From assembly GCA_046327755.1 (NCBI GenBank), contig JAXLXW010000006.1, forward strand, positions 124,001-188,000: a stretch of 64,000 nt of DNA. The letters run 5' to 3'. The notes under the pieces are model-generated. The model did not search any database and was not told the origin of the DNA. It saw nothing but the letters and a program-made list of their open reading frames with translations. How positions within the stretch are numbered: the stretch's first letter is position 1; the number at the start of each line of letters is the position of its first letter. Position numbers and translations under genes: made by a program. The stretch is from SCN-70-22 sp046327755 (GTDB lineage Bacteria; Gemmatimonadota; Gemmatimonadetes; Gemmatimonadales; Gemmatimonadaceae). Shown here piece after piece: positions 8,107 to 16,672 of the stretch.

Positions 8107-9783
8107 ATGGCTCCGCAGTTCATCTACGTCATGAAGGCGCTGACCAAGGTGGTCCCGCCTCAGCGCGTCATCCTCAACGACATCTGGCTCTCGTTCTATC
8201 CCGGGGCCAAGATCGGCGTCCTGGGGAGCAACGGGGCGGGGAAGTCGTCGCTCCTGCGCATCATGGCCGGCGTGGACAAGGACTGGAACGGCGAGGCGTG
8301 GGCGGCGCAGGGGACCAAGATCGGCTACCTCCCGCAGGAGCCGCAGCTCGACCCCACGCTCACGGTGCAGGGGAACGTCGAGCTCGCAGTGAAGGCGCAG
8401 CGCGACCTCCTCACGCGCTTCAACGACATCTCGATGAAGTTCGCCGAGCCGATGAGCGACGACGAGATGCAGAAGCTCCTCGACGAGCAGGCCAAGGTGC
8501 AGGACAAGATCGACCACCTCGACCTGTGGAACCTCGACAACAAGATCGAGGTGGCGATGGACGCGCTGCGACTCCCGCCGGCCGACGCCGACGTGACGAC
8601 GCTCTCCGGCGGAGAGAAGCGTCGCGTCGCGCTCTGCCGCGTCCTGCTCGAGCAGCCGGACATGCTCCTCCTCGACGAGCCGACGAACCATCTGGACGCC
8701 GAGAGCGTGGCGTGGCTGGAGCACTTCCTCGCCGACTTCGCCGGGACCGTCGTAGCGATCACGCACGATCGCTACTTCCTCGACAACGTCGCCAAGTGGA
8801 TCCTCGAACTCGACCGCGGGAGTGGCTTCCCATACGAGGGGAACTACACGCAGTGGCTCGAGCAGAAGAAGACGCGCCTGGCGCAGGAGGAGAAGTCGGC
8901 CAGCATGCGCCAGAAGACGCTCGAGCGCGAGTTGGAGTGGGTGCGCATGGCGCCGCGCGCGCGGCAGGCGAAGAACAAGGCGCGCCTGCAGGCCTACGAG
9001 GAGATGGCGAGCGAGGCGGCGCAGGAGCGCGTGACGCAGCATGAGATCGTCATCCCGCCGGCGCCGCGGTTAGGCAACGACGTCGTCGTCGCCGACAAGA
9101 TCAAGAAGTCGTTCGGCGACAAGCTCCTGTTCGAGAACGTGAGCTTCTCGCTCCCGCGCGGCGGGATCGTGGGGATCATCGGGCCGAACGGCGCGGGGAA
9201 GACCACGCTCTTCCGCATGATCACCGGCTCGGAGACGCCGGACGAGGGGACGCTCAAGCTGGGCGAGACGGTCCAGGTCTCCTACGGCGACCAGACGCGC
9301 ACGCTGGATGGCGCGCGCACGGTGTGGGACGAGATCTCGGGCGGTCGCGAGATGATCCCGGTGGGGAAGAAGGAAATGAACTCGCGCGCCTACGTCGGCT
9401 CGTTCGGCTTCAAGGGGAGCGACCAGCAGAAGCTCGTGGCCAACATGTCGGGCGGGGAACGCAACCGGTTGCACCTGGCGAAGACGCTGATGACCGGCGG
9501 CAACCTCCTCCTCCTCGACGAACCCACCAACGACCTGGATGTCGACACGTTGCGCGCGCTGGAAGACGCGCTGCTCGACTTCGCCGGCTGCGCGGTGGTC
9601 ATCTCCCACGACCGCTGGTTCCTGGACCGCATCGCTACGCACATCCTGGCGTTCGAGGGGAACTCGGAGGTGGTCTGGTTCGAAGGGAACTACGGCGCCT
9701 ACATCGAGGACCTCAAGAAGCGCAAAGGCCCGGATGCCGACCAGCCGCACCGGATCGCCTACCGGAAGCTGGTCCGCGGCTGA
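8107..9783 (+). CDS. ettA: Energy-dependent translational throttle protein EttA (ABC-F ATPase)
   Basis: A 558-residue cytoplasmic protein, the normal EttA length, starting MAPQFIYVMKALTKVVPP, a family hallmark. Two ABC cassettes are present. The first has Walker A GSNGAGKSS (40-48), signature LSGGEKRR and Walker B LLLDEPTNHLD; the second has GPNGAGKTT, MSGGERNR and LLLDEPTNDLD. The inter-domain arm with PRARQAKNKAR contacts the ribosomal E site. EttA gates the first peptide bond according to energy charge. The gene stands alone and is followed by a strong hairpin (9816-9849). Confidence 0.95.
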   Translation: MAPQFIYVMKALTKVVPPQRVILNDIWLSFYPGAKIGVLGSNGAGKSSLLRIMAGVDKDWNGEAWAAQGTKIGYLPQEPQLDPTLTVQGNVELAVKAQRDLLTRFNDISMKFAEPMSDDEMQKLLDEQAKVQDKIDHLDLWNLDNKIEVAMDALRLPPADADVTTLSGGEKRRVALCRVLLEQPDMLLLDEPTNHLDAESVAWLEHFLADFAGTVVAITHDRYFLDNVAKWILELDRGSGFPYEGNYTQWLEQKKTRLAQEEKSASMRQKTLERELEWVRMAPRARQAKNKARLQAYEEMASEAAQERVTQHEIVIPPAPRLGNDVVVADKIKKSFGDKLLFENVSFSLPRGGIVGIIGPNGAGKTTLFRMITGSETPDEGTLKLGETVQVSYGDQTRTLDGARTVWDEISGGREMIPVGKKEMNSRAYVGSFGFKGSDQQKLVANMSGGERNRLHLAKTLMTGGNLLLLDEPTNDLDVDTLRALEDALLDFAGCAVVISHDRWFLDRIATHILAFEGNSEVVWFEGNYGAYIEDLKKRKGPDADQPHRIAYRKLVRG

Positions 9784-9815
9784 CGCTGCGGCGTCGCCTG
9801 CCCCACTCAGGTTCA

Positions 9816-9849
9816 GCGGCCGGATCGCCCTTCGCGGCGGTCCGGCCGC
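9816..9849 (+). terminator. Hairpin terminator after ettA
   Basis: A 9-bp arm GCGGCCGGA pairs with TCCGGCCGC; after one T-G pair a further CGCC/GGCG stem continues inside with a six-base loop. The tail reads GTCGTTT. The position 33 bases past the ettA stop fits intrinsic termination. Confidence 0.7.
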
Positions 9850-10034
9850 GTCGTTTCCCTCCGCGCCTGTCAGGGGGCGCGCGCCGGATTGCGGGGACCG
9901 TCCGACAGTACGACTGTTACGCGCCCCTACCTTTGCATCGTCTTAACGGGACGCCGTCGGTCCGGGGGCATGCGCCGGGTCGGTCGCGCGTGCACGCGCG
10001 CCGTTCCCGCGCGCCGTTCCCTGAGCGCAACCCT

Positions 10035-10982
10035 TTGGTACATCACACTTTTCTCGATCGCCTCCTCGGACGACACCTCCTTCCGGTTCGGGAAGGAGCG
10101 CTCGCCGTGCTCGGGTACCACCGGGTGGGCGATCCGGCGTGCACGCCGTGGGATCCGGCCCTCATTACCGCCACAGCGGAGGAGTTGGATCGGCATGTCC
10201 GCTACCTCAAGCGGGTGCACGGGATCGTGGGGAGCGAGGAAGCGCTGCAGTTGCTGATGGGGCGCCGGTCCGGGCGGCGGGGGGGAGTGCCGCCCGTCCT
10301 CCTGACCTTTGACGACGGGTATCTCGACAACTACACGACCGCCTATCCGGTCCTCGCGGCGCATGGGGTGAGCGCGATCTTCTTCCTGGTCGCGGACTAC
10401 CTGCGCGGGGTGACGGTCCCGTGGTGGGATGCGATCGCCTGGATGTGCCAGCAGGCGCGGGGAGGCGAGGCGCTCGACACCGTGGCGCGGTGCGCCGCGC
10501 GCGACGAGGCGGCGGCACTCATCGCCGAGTACAAGTCGCTCGATGCCAAGGCGGCGCAGGCGATGTTCGACGAACTCCCCGCGCGACTGGGCGTCGCGCT
10601 CCCCACGATGCGTTGCGACCTCTTCCTGACGGTCGCGCAGGCGCGGGAGATGGTGCGGGGCGGGATGACGATCGGGGGGCACACGCGCACGCACCCGATC
10701 CTCGCCAGGCTCTCCCGTGAGCAGCAACGCGACGAGCTGTGCGGGGGCAAGGCGTGGTTGGAGGAGGCGGTGGGTTGCCAGGTCACGACGTTGGCCTACC
10801 CGGTCGGCTCACCGGACGCCTTCAACGAGGCGACGAGGGGCGAGGCGCGGCGCGCGGGCTTCCGTGCCTGCTTCTCCTATCACGGCGGGATCAACGACCT
10901 CGCGCGCACCGACCTCCACGACGTGAAGCGAATCCCGGTCTACTTCGGCGTGCCGGACGACGACCTGGTGCGCCCCGACTAG
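10035..10982 (+). CDS. NodB-type polysaccharide deacetylase
   Basis: About 315 residues if the TTG at 10035 (MVHHTFLDRLL) is the start; a GTG at 9990 is the alternative, and neither has a clear ribosome site. The NodB homology domain shows VLGYHRVGD, the metal-binding LTFDDGYLDNY, GGHTRTHP (the two zinc histidines) and the YPVGS motif. Such enzymes remove N-acetyl groups from amino sugars in surface polysaccharides. It converges, with five bases between, on a nine-sugar-enzyme cluster on the other strand that includes a second NodB domain, so it probably modifies the same polymer. No obvious signal peptide, so the site of action (cytoplasm or periplasm) is unclear. Confidence 0.78.
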   Translation: MVHHTFLDRLLGRHLLPVREGALAVLGYHRVGDPACTPWDPALITATAEELDRHVRYLKRVHGIVGSEEALQLLMGRRSGRRGGVPPVLLTFDDGYLDNYTTAYPVLAAHGVSAIFFLVADYLRGVTVPWWDAIAWMCQQARGGEALDTVARCAARDEAAALIAEYKSLDAKAAQAMFDELPARLGVALPTMRCDLFLTVAQAREMVRGGMTIGGHTRTHPILARLSREQQRDELCGGKAWLEEAVGCQVTTLAYPVGSPDAFNEATRGEARRAGFRACFSYHGGINDLARTDLHDVKRIPVYFGVPDDDLVRPD

Positions 10983-10987
10983 CCGCC

Positions 10988-12148
10988 TCACCGCGCGGAG
11001 CCCGGCGTGCGCCGTTTGGCGCGCTTGCGCGGACCGTTGGACCAGCCGACTTGCGTCCCGACGAGCTGCCCGAGGGTGGAGGCGACGGAGACTCCGACAT
11101 CGGCGGCCAGCATCAGCACGGCGGAGAGCCCGAACATGGGAACGTTGGGTTCGCGGGCGTGCCAGAGCGCGGCGAGGGCGCTCATGCCTGGCGCAATGAG
11201 ATAGGCGGCGGGGAGCCAGAGCGGGAGCATCCCGGCGGCTGCCATCACGACGGCGAGCACCAGCACGAGGCGATCGAAGTAGCCGGCCACGACGAAGAGC
11301 TGCTCGATGCCGTGCGCCGCCGGCGCGCTCTGGAGGATCCCACGCCCCCAGCGGGTGCGTTGCGCGAAGAACGCCCCGAGGTGCTCCACCACATCCTCGC
11401 GCACCTCGGCCTCGCGCACCCAGCGCAGCCTCCACCCGTTGTTGAGCAGCGCCATCGAGAGGTCGATGTCCTCCGACATGCGCCCGATGGGAAAGCCCCC
11501 GGCCTGGTCGAGCGCCGTGCGGCGAACGGCGAAGACGACGCCGATGATCGACGGATTGAGCCGGAGCCGATCCTTTCCGGCGAGGATGACGAGGTGATGC
11601 GTCCACCGCTCGAGTGCCGCATAACGAGCGACGAGGCTCGCGCCGGCATTGCCGGGCGAGGGGTAGCCGGTGGCGGCGCCGACGCGCGCGTCGTCGAACG
11701 CACCGGACAGCGCCTGCAGCACGCCTGGTGTGGGGACGCTATCGGCGTCGAAGACGACGACGAGGTCGGTCGACGGGGCGTGTTCGAGCGCCACCTCGAG
11801 CGCCCCGCCCTTGCCGGCCGACTGCGGAAGCTCGATGGCCATGGCCTGCGGGCGTCGCGCGGCCCACGCTTGCATGCGCGCCGCGGTGTCGTCCGAGGAC
11901 CCGTCGGAGACGAGGACCACGTGCACCAGATGCAGCGGGTAGTCGAGCCGATCGATCGCGTCCAGCAGTGCATCGACGTGCGGCCCTTCGTTGCGCCCGG
12001 CGACGAGGATCGCCACCGAGCGCTTCGTGTTGCGCCCGCCGGCTCGTCGCGGCAGCAACGACGCGACGATGAGGAGGTAGCGCCGCACGAGGAAGATCCC
12101 CAGCAACGTGACCACGGCCCACTGCGCAATGCCAATCAGTATGCTCAT
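10988..12148 (-). CDS. Membrane-bound GT2 glycosyltransferase (processive type)
   Basis: 386 residues from the ATG at 12148; GGGAGG lies about 12 bases upstream, while the ATG at 12160 would have it too close. An N-terminal membrane helix is followed by a GT-A domain with VAGRNE, the DAD metal motif in VVFDADSVP, SEDIDL and the QRTRW form of QxxRW. A C-terminal group of two to three helices follows. QxxRW plus membrane helices is typical of cellulose-, hyaluronan- and poly-GlcNAc-synthase-like enzymes that polymerise and may extrude glycans. It is the last gene of the polysaccharide run, 57 bases after the Wzt-type ATPase. Confidence 0.85.
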   Translation of the reverse strand: MSILIGIAQWAVVTLLGIFLVRRYLLIVASLLPRRAGGRNTKRSVAILVAGRNEGPHVDALLDAIDRLDYPLHLVHVVLVSDGSSDDTAARMQAWAARRPQAMAIELPQSAGKGGALEVALEHAPSTDLVVVFDADSVPTPGVLQALSGAFDDARVGAATGYPSPGNAGASLVARYAALERWTHHLVILAGKDRLRLNPSIIGVVFAVRRTALDQAGGFPIGRMSEDIDLSMALLNNGWRLRWVREAEVREDVVEHLGAFFAQRTRWGRGILQSAPAAHGIEQLFVVAGYFDRLVLVLAVVMAAAGMLPLWLPAAYLIAPGMSALAALWHAREPNVPMFGLSAVLMLAADVGVSVASTLGQLVGTQVGWSNGPRKRAKRRTPGSAR

Positions 12149-12205
12149 GTCCCGACCCATCCTCCCACGAACGATGCCCCCACGTCCACGTCGCACATCC
12201 CCCGT

Positions 12206-12985
12206 TCACCCTAATCCGTGATAGCGGGCAATGATCGCCTTTGGCTTGCCACTACCGAGCAACTCGCCCTTGTCGAGCAGGATCGCACGACTGCAGAACT
12301 CGGCGATGACTTCCGGCGAGTGGTTGACGAGGAGGATCGTGCGTCCCGCCGCCGCGAGCTCGCGCACCCGGTCCAGGCAGCGCGCCTGGAACGCCTCGTC
12401 GCCCACCGCGAGGACCTCGTCGAGCAGGTAGATGTCGCGATCGAGGTGCGCGGCCACGGAGAAGGCGAGGCGCATGCGCATCCCGCTCGAGTACGTCTTC
12501 ACCGGGGCGTCGAGCACGTCACCAACGCCGGCGAAGTCGACGATCTCGTCGACGCGCCGCGCGATGTCGTCCAGGCGCATGCCGAGGATCGTCCCGTTGA
12601 GGAAGATGTTGTCGCGACCGCTGAGTTCATGGTGGAAGCCGGCGCCGACCTCGAGCAGCGGGGCCACGGTCCCGCGCACGGTGACGGACCCCTCGGTGGG
12701 GCGCGTCACGCGCGAGAGCATGCGCAGGAGCACCGACTTGCCGGCGCCGTTGCGCCCGACGATCCCCAGGATCTCGCCCGGCGAGACGGTGAACGAAACG
12801 TTGCGGAGCACCCACGTGTGCCCGCCGGCGCTGCGTCCCTCGCCCAGCACCGCGGCCTTGAGCATGCGCAGCGGCGAGCGCATCGCGCGCTCCAGCGCCT
12901 CGTGCGCGCGCACGGGGCCGTGCGCGCTGGCCGGATAGCGCTTGCCGAGCGTGCGCACCACGAGGGCGTAGTCGCGCTGGCTCAC
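12206..12985 (-). CDS. Polysaccharide ABC exporter, ATP-binding subunit (Wzt/KpsT/TagH type)
   Basis: 259 residues starting at GTG 12985, whose GTGA overlaps the permease stop. Walker A GRNGAGKS is at 77-84, the signature is YSSGMRMRLAF, and Walker B is DIYLLDEVLAVGDEAF; LAVGD.xF is characteristic of capsule and O-antigen exporters. The N-terminus before the cassette carries the usual extended region (residues 1-55). The C-terminal carbohydrate-binding domain found in Wzt proteins that recognise a capped chain end is absent, so export is probably not gated by a terminal residue. It powers transfer of the lipid-linked glycan across the inner membrane with the coupled permease. Confidence 0.9.
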   Translation of the reverse strand: MSQRDYALVVRTLGKRYPASAHGPVRAHEALERAMRSPLRMLKAAVLGEGRSAGGHTWVLRNVSFTVSPGEILGIVGRNGAGKSVLLRMLSRVTRPTEGSVTVRGTVAPLLEVGAGFHHELSGRDNIFLNGTILGMRLDDIARRVDEIVDFAGVGDVLDAPVKTYSSGMRMRLAFSVAAHLDRDIYLLDEVLAVGDEAFQARCLDRVRELAAAGRTILLVNHSPEVIAEFCSRAILLDKGELLGSGKPKAIIARYHGLG

Positions 12986-13848
12986 AGGCTGTCTCCAATC
13001 AGGTCCTGTTCGCGCAGGACGAACCAGAAGCCGGAGACCAGGAGGACTAGCGACATCGCGACCGACACCCACACCGCCCCTGGGAGCGATTCGCCGGGCT
13101 GTCCAAACAGCGCCCAGCGGAACCCCTCGACCATCCCCGTCATCGGGTTGAGCCCGGCGAGCAGGTGATAGCGCTCGGGGATCGCGCGCATCGGGTACGA
13201 GATGGGCGTGGCGAAGAAGAGGAGTTGGGTGACGAAGGGGAGCATGTTCCCCACGTCGCGGTACCGCACGTTGAGCACCGCCAGCCACAGCCCCAGCCCG
13301 AGCGAGGCCCCGACAGCGAGGAAGACAAACAACGGAATGGTGAGCGCGGCAAGCGACGGCATCACGCCGAAGTAGACCATGAAGAGCGGGACGAGCACCG
13401 CGGCGGTGAGGAAGTCCACCAGCCCGCCCAACACCGCCGCCAGCGGCAACACGGCGCGCGGGAAGTAGACCTTGTCGAGCAGGTACTCGTGCGACAGGAT
13501 GCTGTGGGTGGCCTGCGTGAGTCCGTGTGTGAAGTAGGTCCACGGTACCAGCCCGCTGATGAGGAAGAGCGGGTACGGGACGCGCTCGCCGGTCACGCCG
13601 AACAGGCGCGCGAAGCCGACCAGCACCGCCATCGTGAGAAGCGGCTGCACCACGGCCCATGCCGCCCCCACCGCCGTCGTGCGATACCGCAGCTTGATGT
13701 CGCGCAGCGTGAGCAGGAGGATCAGGTCGCGAAAGCGCCACAGCTCGCGCAGCGAGTCGGCCAGCGGCGTGCGGCGATCGTCGATCACCGTCTCCTCTGC
13801 CGGGGCGACGGCGGGCATGGCCGGCGGGGTGCGCACGCGCGTACTCAT
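12982..13848 (-). CDS. Polysaccharide ABC exporter, permease subunit (Wzm/KpsM/TagG type, ABC-2)
   Basis: 288 residues with an N-terminal cytoplasmic stretch, the family's ELWRFRDLILLLTLRDIKLRYR amphipathic segment (shown here only as its ends ELWRFRD and IKLRYR) and six membrane helices. LNVRYRDVGN and NPMTGMVEGFRWALFG are typical ABC-2 exporter features. ATGA overlaps at both ends (13845-13848 with the upstream gene and 12982-12985 with the ATPase) show strict translational coupling. It forms the channel for the polymer made by the surrounding glycosyltransferases. Confidence 0.9.
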   Translation of the reverse strand: MSTRVRTPPAMPAVAPAEETVIDDRRTPLADSLRELWRFRDLILLLTLRDIKLRYRTTAVGAAWAVVQPLLTMAVLVGFARLFGVTGERVPYPLFLISGLVPWTYFTHGLTQATHSILSHEYLLDKVYFPRAVLPLAAVLGGLVDFLTAAVLVPLFMVYFGVMPSLAALTIPLFVFLAVGASLGLGLWLAVLNVRYRDVGNMLPFVTQLLFFATPISYPMRAIPERYHLLAGLNPMTGMVEGFRWALFGQPGESLPGAVWVSVAMSLVLLVSGFWFVLREQDLIGDSL

Positions 13849-15695
13849 GCGTCGCCGATCGCCGCGTGGTAGTGGGCGAGCATGTCCGGAATCACCGCGC
13901 CCTCGTGATATCGGCTGGAGTGGAACCGGGCGAGCGCGGCGCTCGCCAGCTGTGCGCGCAGGACGTCGTCCGTCGAGACGCGTTGCATGGCCTCGGCCAG
14001 CGCCGTCACATCGTCAGGTGCAATCAGCAGTGCGTGCTCGCCGTCGCGCAGCAACTCCGGGATCCCCCCCACCCGCGTGGCGATGATGGCCTTGCGATGG
14101 GCCATCGCCTCCACCAGCGAGACGGGAAGCCCCTCCGTGCGCGAGGCGAGCACGACGCCGCCGGCCGCGTGCAGCACTGCGGACAACGCCTCCTGCTGCA
14201 GCATCCCCACGAACTGCACGCGATGGGTGATGCCGAGCTCGCGCGCGAGCGCCTGCAGCGCCTTCCGCTCGCCCCCTTCCCCGGCGAGGACCACCTCGTA
14301 CTCAGGGCTGCGCGCCACGCACTGCGCGAGCGCCCGCAGAAGGACGTCGATCCCCTTGTGCCGCTCGAGGCGCGCGACGCACACCCATCGGAAGGGCGAA
14401 TAGGCGTCCGGATTGGGCGGGAGCGACTCCTGTACGATGTGGTGCGAGAGGGCGATCGGTCGCGGCGCCGGCAGCACCGACTGCAGCGAGGCGCAGGCGT
14501 GCGTCGACACGCTCGAGAGGACGCCGGCCTTCATCGCGAGTTCGGGGGCGATCGCCTCCCACGGGCCCCCCATGTCGGCGATGGCGACATGCTCGGTGTA
14601 CATGCTGGGAATCCCGCGCCGCTCCGCCCATTCCAGGAGCCACGCCTGCCCCAGGCGCGAACCATGCACATGCACCACGTCCGGCATTCCATCGTTGGCC
14701 GCCACGCGCTCCATCTCGGCGACGAGCGCGGCGCTCAGCAGGTCGCCCTCGGTGAGGCGATCGAGCCCCTCGTAGCGTCGCCACGCCATCAGCCGACGCA
14801 CGACGGCGTGGCGATGCATCGCGCGTCGCCACGCATTGACGCGCGCGCGCCGCTCCGACGGGGCATGCACCCGCACGCCGTGCCGCTCCATCTGCTCGCG
14901 GTACGTGTTGGTCGGCGGGAGCGGCATCTCGCTGAAGTAGTCGACGCGCACGCCGGAGCGCACCAGCGCGCAGGCGAGCTCGCAGATGTGCCGCTCCATC
15001 CCGCCCAGCGTGTCCATCCACCAGCTGACCAGGAAGACGCGCTGGATCCCGGGCACGGGGACAACGGCGCGCAGCCCCTGGTCGCCCAGCGCCTCGACGA
15101 GCGGTGCACACAGCTGCTCGACCGTCTCCACCTTGTCGTGGTACTCGACGACGGCACCGGGCTGGGTGTCGTGCAGTGTGGCGTTGAACTCGTCGAGCGG
15201 GGGCAGGGCCCAGTCGCGCGTGACGACGGTGCTGGGCCAGTCGCGACGCTGCCGGTCGGCGGGATCGAGCTGCATGCGCACCGACTCGGGGATCGAGAAG
15301 CCGAGTTCGTCGAGCAGGCGCTGGAAGTCGGCATGCCGCTCGCCGCCCGTGTCGAGGTACGGGAAGCGGAACCACTTCCCGGGGCGCGCGACGCCGGCGC
15401 TGGCGTACAAGGCGTCGATGCGCTCCTCCGTGCCGAGGATCTCCGCGCGCGCCGCCCCGACGGTGATCTCCGAGAAGCTGGGGTGGGAGAACGAGTGGTT
15501 GCCTAACGCAAAGCCGCGCCGGATGGCGTCGACCAGGGATGCCTCGCGCCCCGCGACCTCGCACCCCAGGATGAAGAGGACGGCCCGGTGCCCACCCGCT
15601 TCGAGCGTGTCGAGCATGCGCGTCGTCGCCGGCGACGGCCCGTCGTCGATCACCAGCGTCACGTCCCCGCCCACGGCCTGCGCCACGTCGCTCAT
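13845..15695 (-). CDS. Fusion of NodB-type deacetylase domain with GT4 glycosyltransferase
   Basis: A 616-residue protein from ATG 15695 (ATGA overlap with the GT2 upstream). Residues 1-235 form a NodB domain: VIDDGPSP with Asp17/Asp18 and GNHSFSHPSF with His67 and His71 give the complete metal triad, and RFPYLDTG is the catalytic arginine/proline loop. Residues 240-616 form a GT-B enzyme opening VFLVSWWMDTLGGMERH and ending with the GT4 nucleotide-sugar motif SRTEGLPVSLVEAMAHRKAI. One polypeptide would thus transfer a sugar and deacetylate it (or another residue). The GT half is a close relative of the first half of the next gene upstream (shared VVHVHGSRLGQ and YTEHV). No signal peptide, so cytoplasmic. 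Confidence 0.85.
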   Translation of the reverse strand: MSDVAQAVGGDVTLVIDDGPSPATTRMLDTLEAGGHRAVLFILGCEVAGREASLVDAIRRGFALGNHSFSHPSFSEITVGAARAEILGTEERIDALYASAGVARPGKWFRFPYLDTGGERHADFQRLLDELGFSIPESVRMQLDPADRQRRDWPSTVVTRDWALPPLDEFNATLHDTQPGAVVEYHDKVETVEQLCAPLVEALGDQGLRAVVPVPGIQRVFLVSWWMDTLGGMERHICELACALVRSGVRVDYFSEMPLPPTNTYREQMERHGVRVHAPSERRARVNAWRRAMHRHAVVRRLMAWRRYEGLDRLTEGDLLSAALVAEMERVAANDGMPDVVHVHGSRLGQAWLLEWAERRGIPSMYTEHVAIADMGGPWEAIAPELAMKAGVLSSVSTHACASLQSVLPAPRPIALSHHIVQESLPPNPDAYSPFRWVCVARLERHKGIDVLLRALAQCVARSPEYEVVLAGEGGERKALQALARELGITHRVQFVGMLQQEALSAVLHAAGGVVLASRTEGLPVSLVEAMAHRKAIIATRVGGIPELLRDGEHALLIAPDDVTALAEAMQRVSTDDVLRAQLASAALARFHSSRYHEGAVIPDMLAHYHAAIGDA

Positions 15696-16672
15696 GCGGG
15701 CTTGGGGTTCCCGAGGTAGCGGTCGACGTGCCAGCGTTGCGCAAGGGCATCGGCGACGGCCGCTGGGAGGAAGGCGTTGAGGAGCGGGGCGCCCCACATG
15801 TAGTACCCCGGGTTGCGCAGCGGGCGCGGGTCGACGAGCAGGGCGCGCCACATCCACCACCGCGAGGCCCAATGGCGCCGGCGCCAGTACTCGCCCAGCG
15901 ACATGTTGAGGTAGAGGTTGTGCCGCGCCCGCCGGGCCTCCGGCCCGCCGTCCGTCGGCTGCAACTCACGCAGGTGCTTGCGCATCACTTCGAGCCACGG
16001 CTCGGCCGCCTCCTCCCAGCTGGCCGCCGTGTTACCGGGGTGCGTGCGATGCAGGACGAGCGGTTCGGGGACCGTCACCACGCGCCCTCCCTTGGCGATG
16101 CGCCACAGCACGTCCCAATCCTCGAAGTTCGACAGTCGCGGGTCGAACCCCCCGCTCGCGTCGAGCGCCTCGCGGCGCACGACCGCTGCGGAGGTGTAGA
16201 GGCGGCTCCACGTCTCGGTGATGCCGCCGTAATCGTAGCCGCGCTCCAGCGCGCGCGCGAACTCGTGGGCCAGCAGCTCGGCGTCCCGCTCGAGCGGCTT
16301 CCCCTCCGAGTCGATCTTCCCCACCCAGCAGTGGACCAGGACGACGGCGGGATCGCGGAAGTGCTCCACCTGGCGCGACAGCTTGTCGGGGAGCCAGAGG
16401 TCGTCGGAGTCGAGGAAGGCGACGAGTTCACCGCGCGCCATCTCCCAACCCACGTTGCGCGCCGTCGACCGCCCCACGTTCTGCGGAAGGCGCACCAACC
16501 GGACGCGCTCCCCGAACGTCGCCTCGACGAGATCGGCGGAGCCATCGGTCGATCCGTCGTCGATGACGAGCACCTCGACGTCCGGGTGGCGCTGCGCGAG
16601 CACACTCTCGACCGTCCCGACGATGTAGCGACGTCGGTTGAATAGCGGAATCACCACACTGACCAGCGTCAT
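15692..16672 (-). CDS. GT2 family glycosyltransferase
   Basis: 326 residues from ATG 16672, with an ATGA overlap to the upstream gene's stop and another to the downstream gene's start. The GT-A fold is shown by VSVVIPLFNRRRYI, VIDDGSTDGS and the DxD metal motif in FLDSDDLWLP. The N-terminal 220 residues are the catalytic domain; the C-terminal portion is soluble with aromatic clusters and no clear membrane helix. It transfers one activated sugar to the growing repeat unit at the cytoplasmic face. Donor and linkage are not predictable. Confidence 0.88.
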   Translation of the reverse strand: MTLVSVVIPLFNRRRYIVGTVESVLAQRHPDVEVLVIDDGSTDGSADLVEATFGERVRLVRLPQNVGRSTARNVGWEMARGELVAFLDSDDLWLPDKLSRQVEHFRDPAVVLVHCWVGKIDSEGKPLERDAELLAHEFARALERGYDYGGITETWSRLYTSAAVVRREALDASGGFDPRLSNFEDWDVLWRIAKGGRVVTVPEPLVLHRTHPGNTAASWEEAAEPWLEVMRKHLRELQPTDGGPEARRARHNLYLNMSLGEYWRRRHWASRWWMWRALLVDPRPLRNPGYYMWGAPLLNAFLPAAVADALAQRWHVDRYLGNPKPA

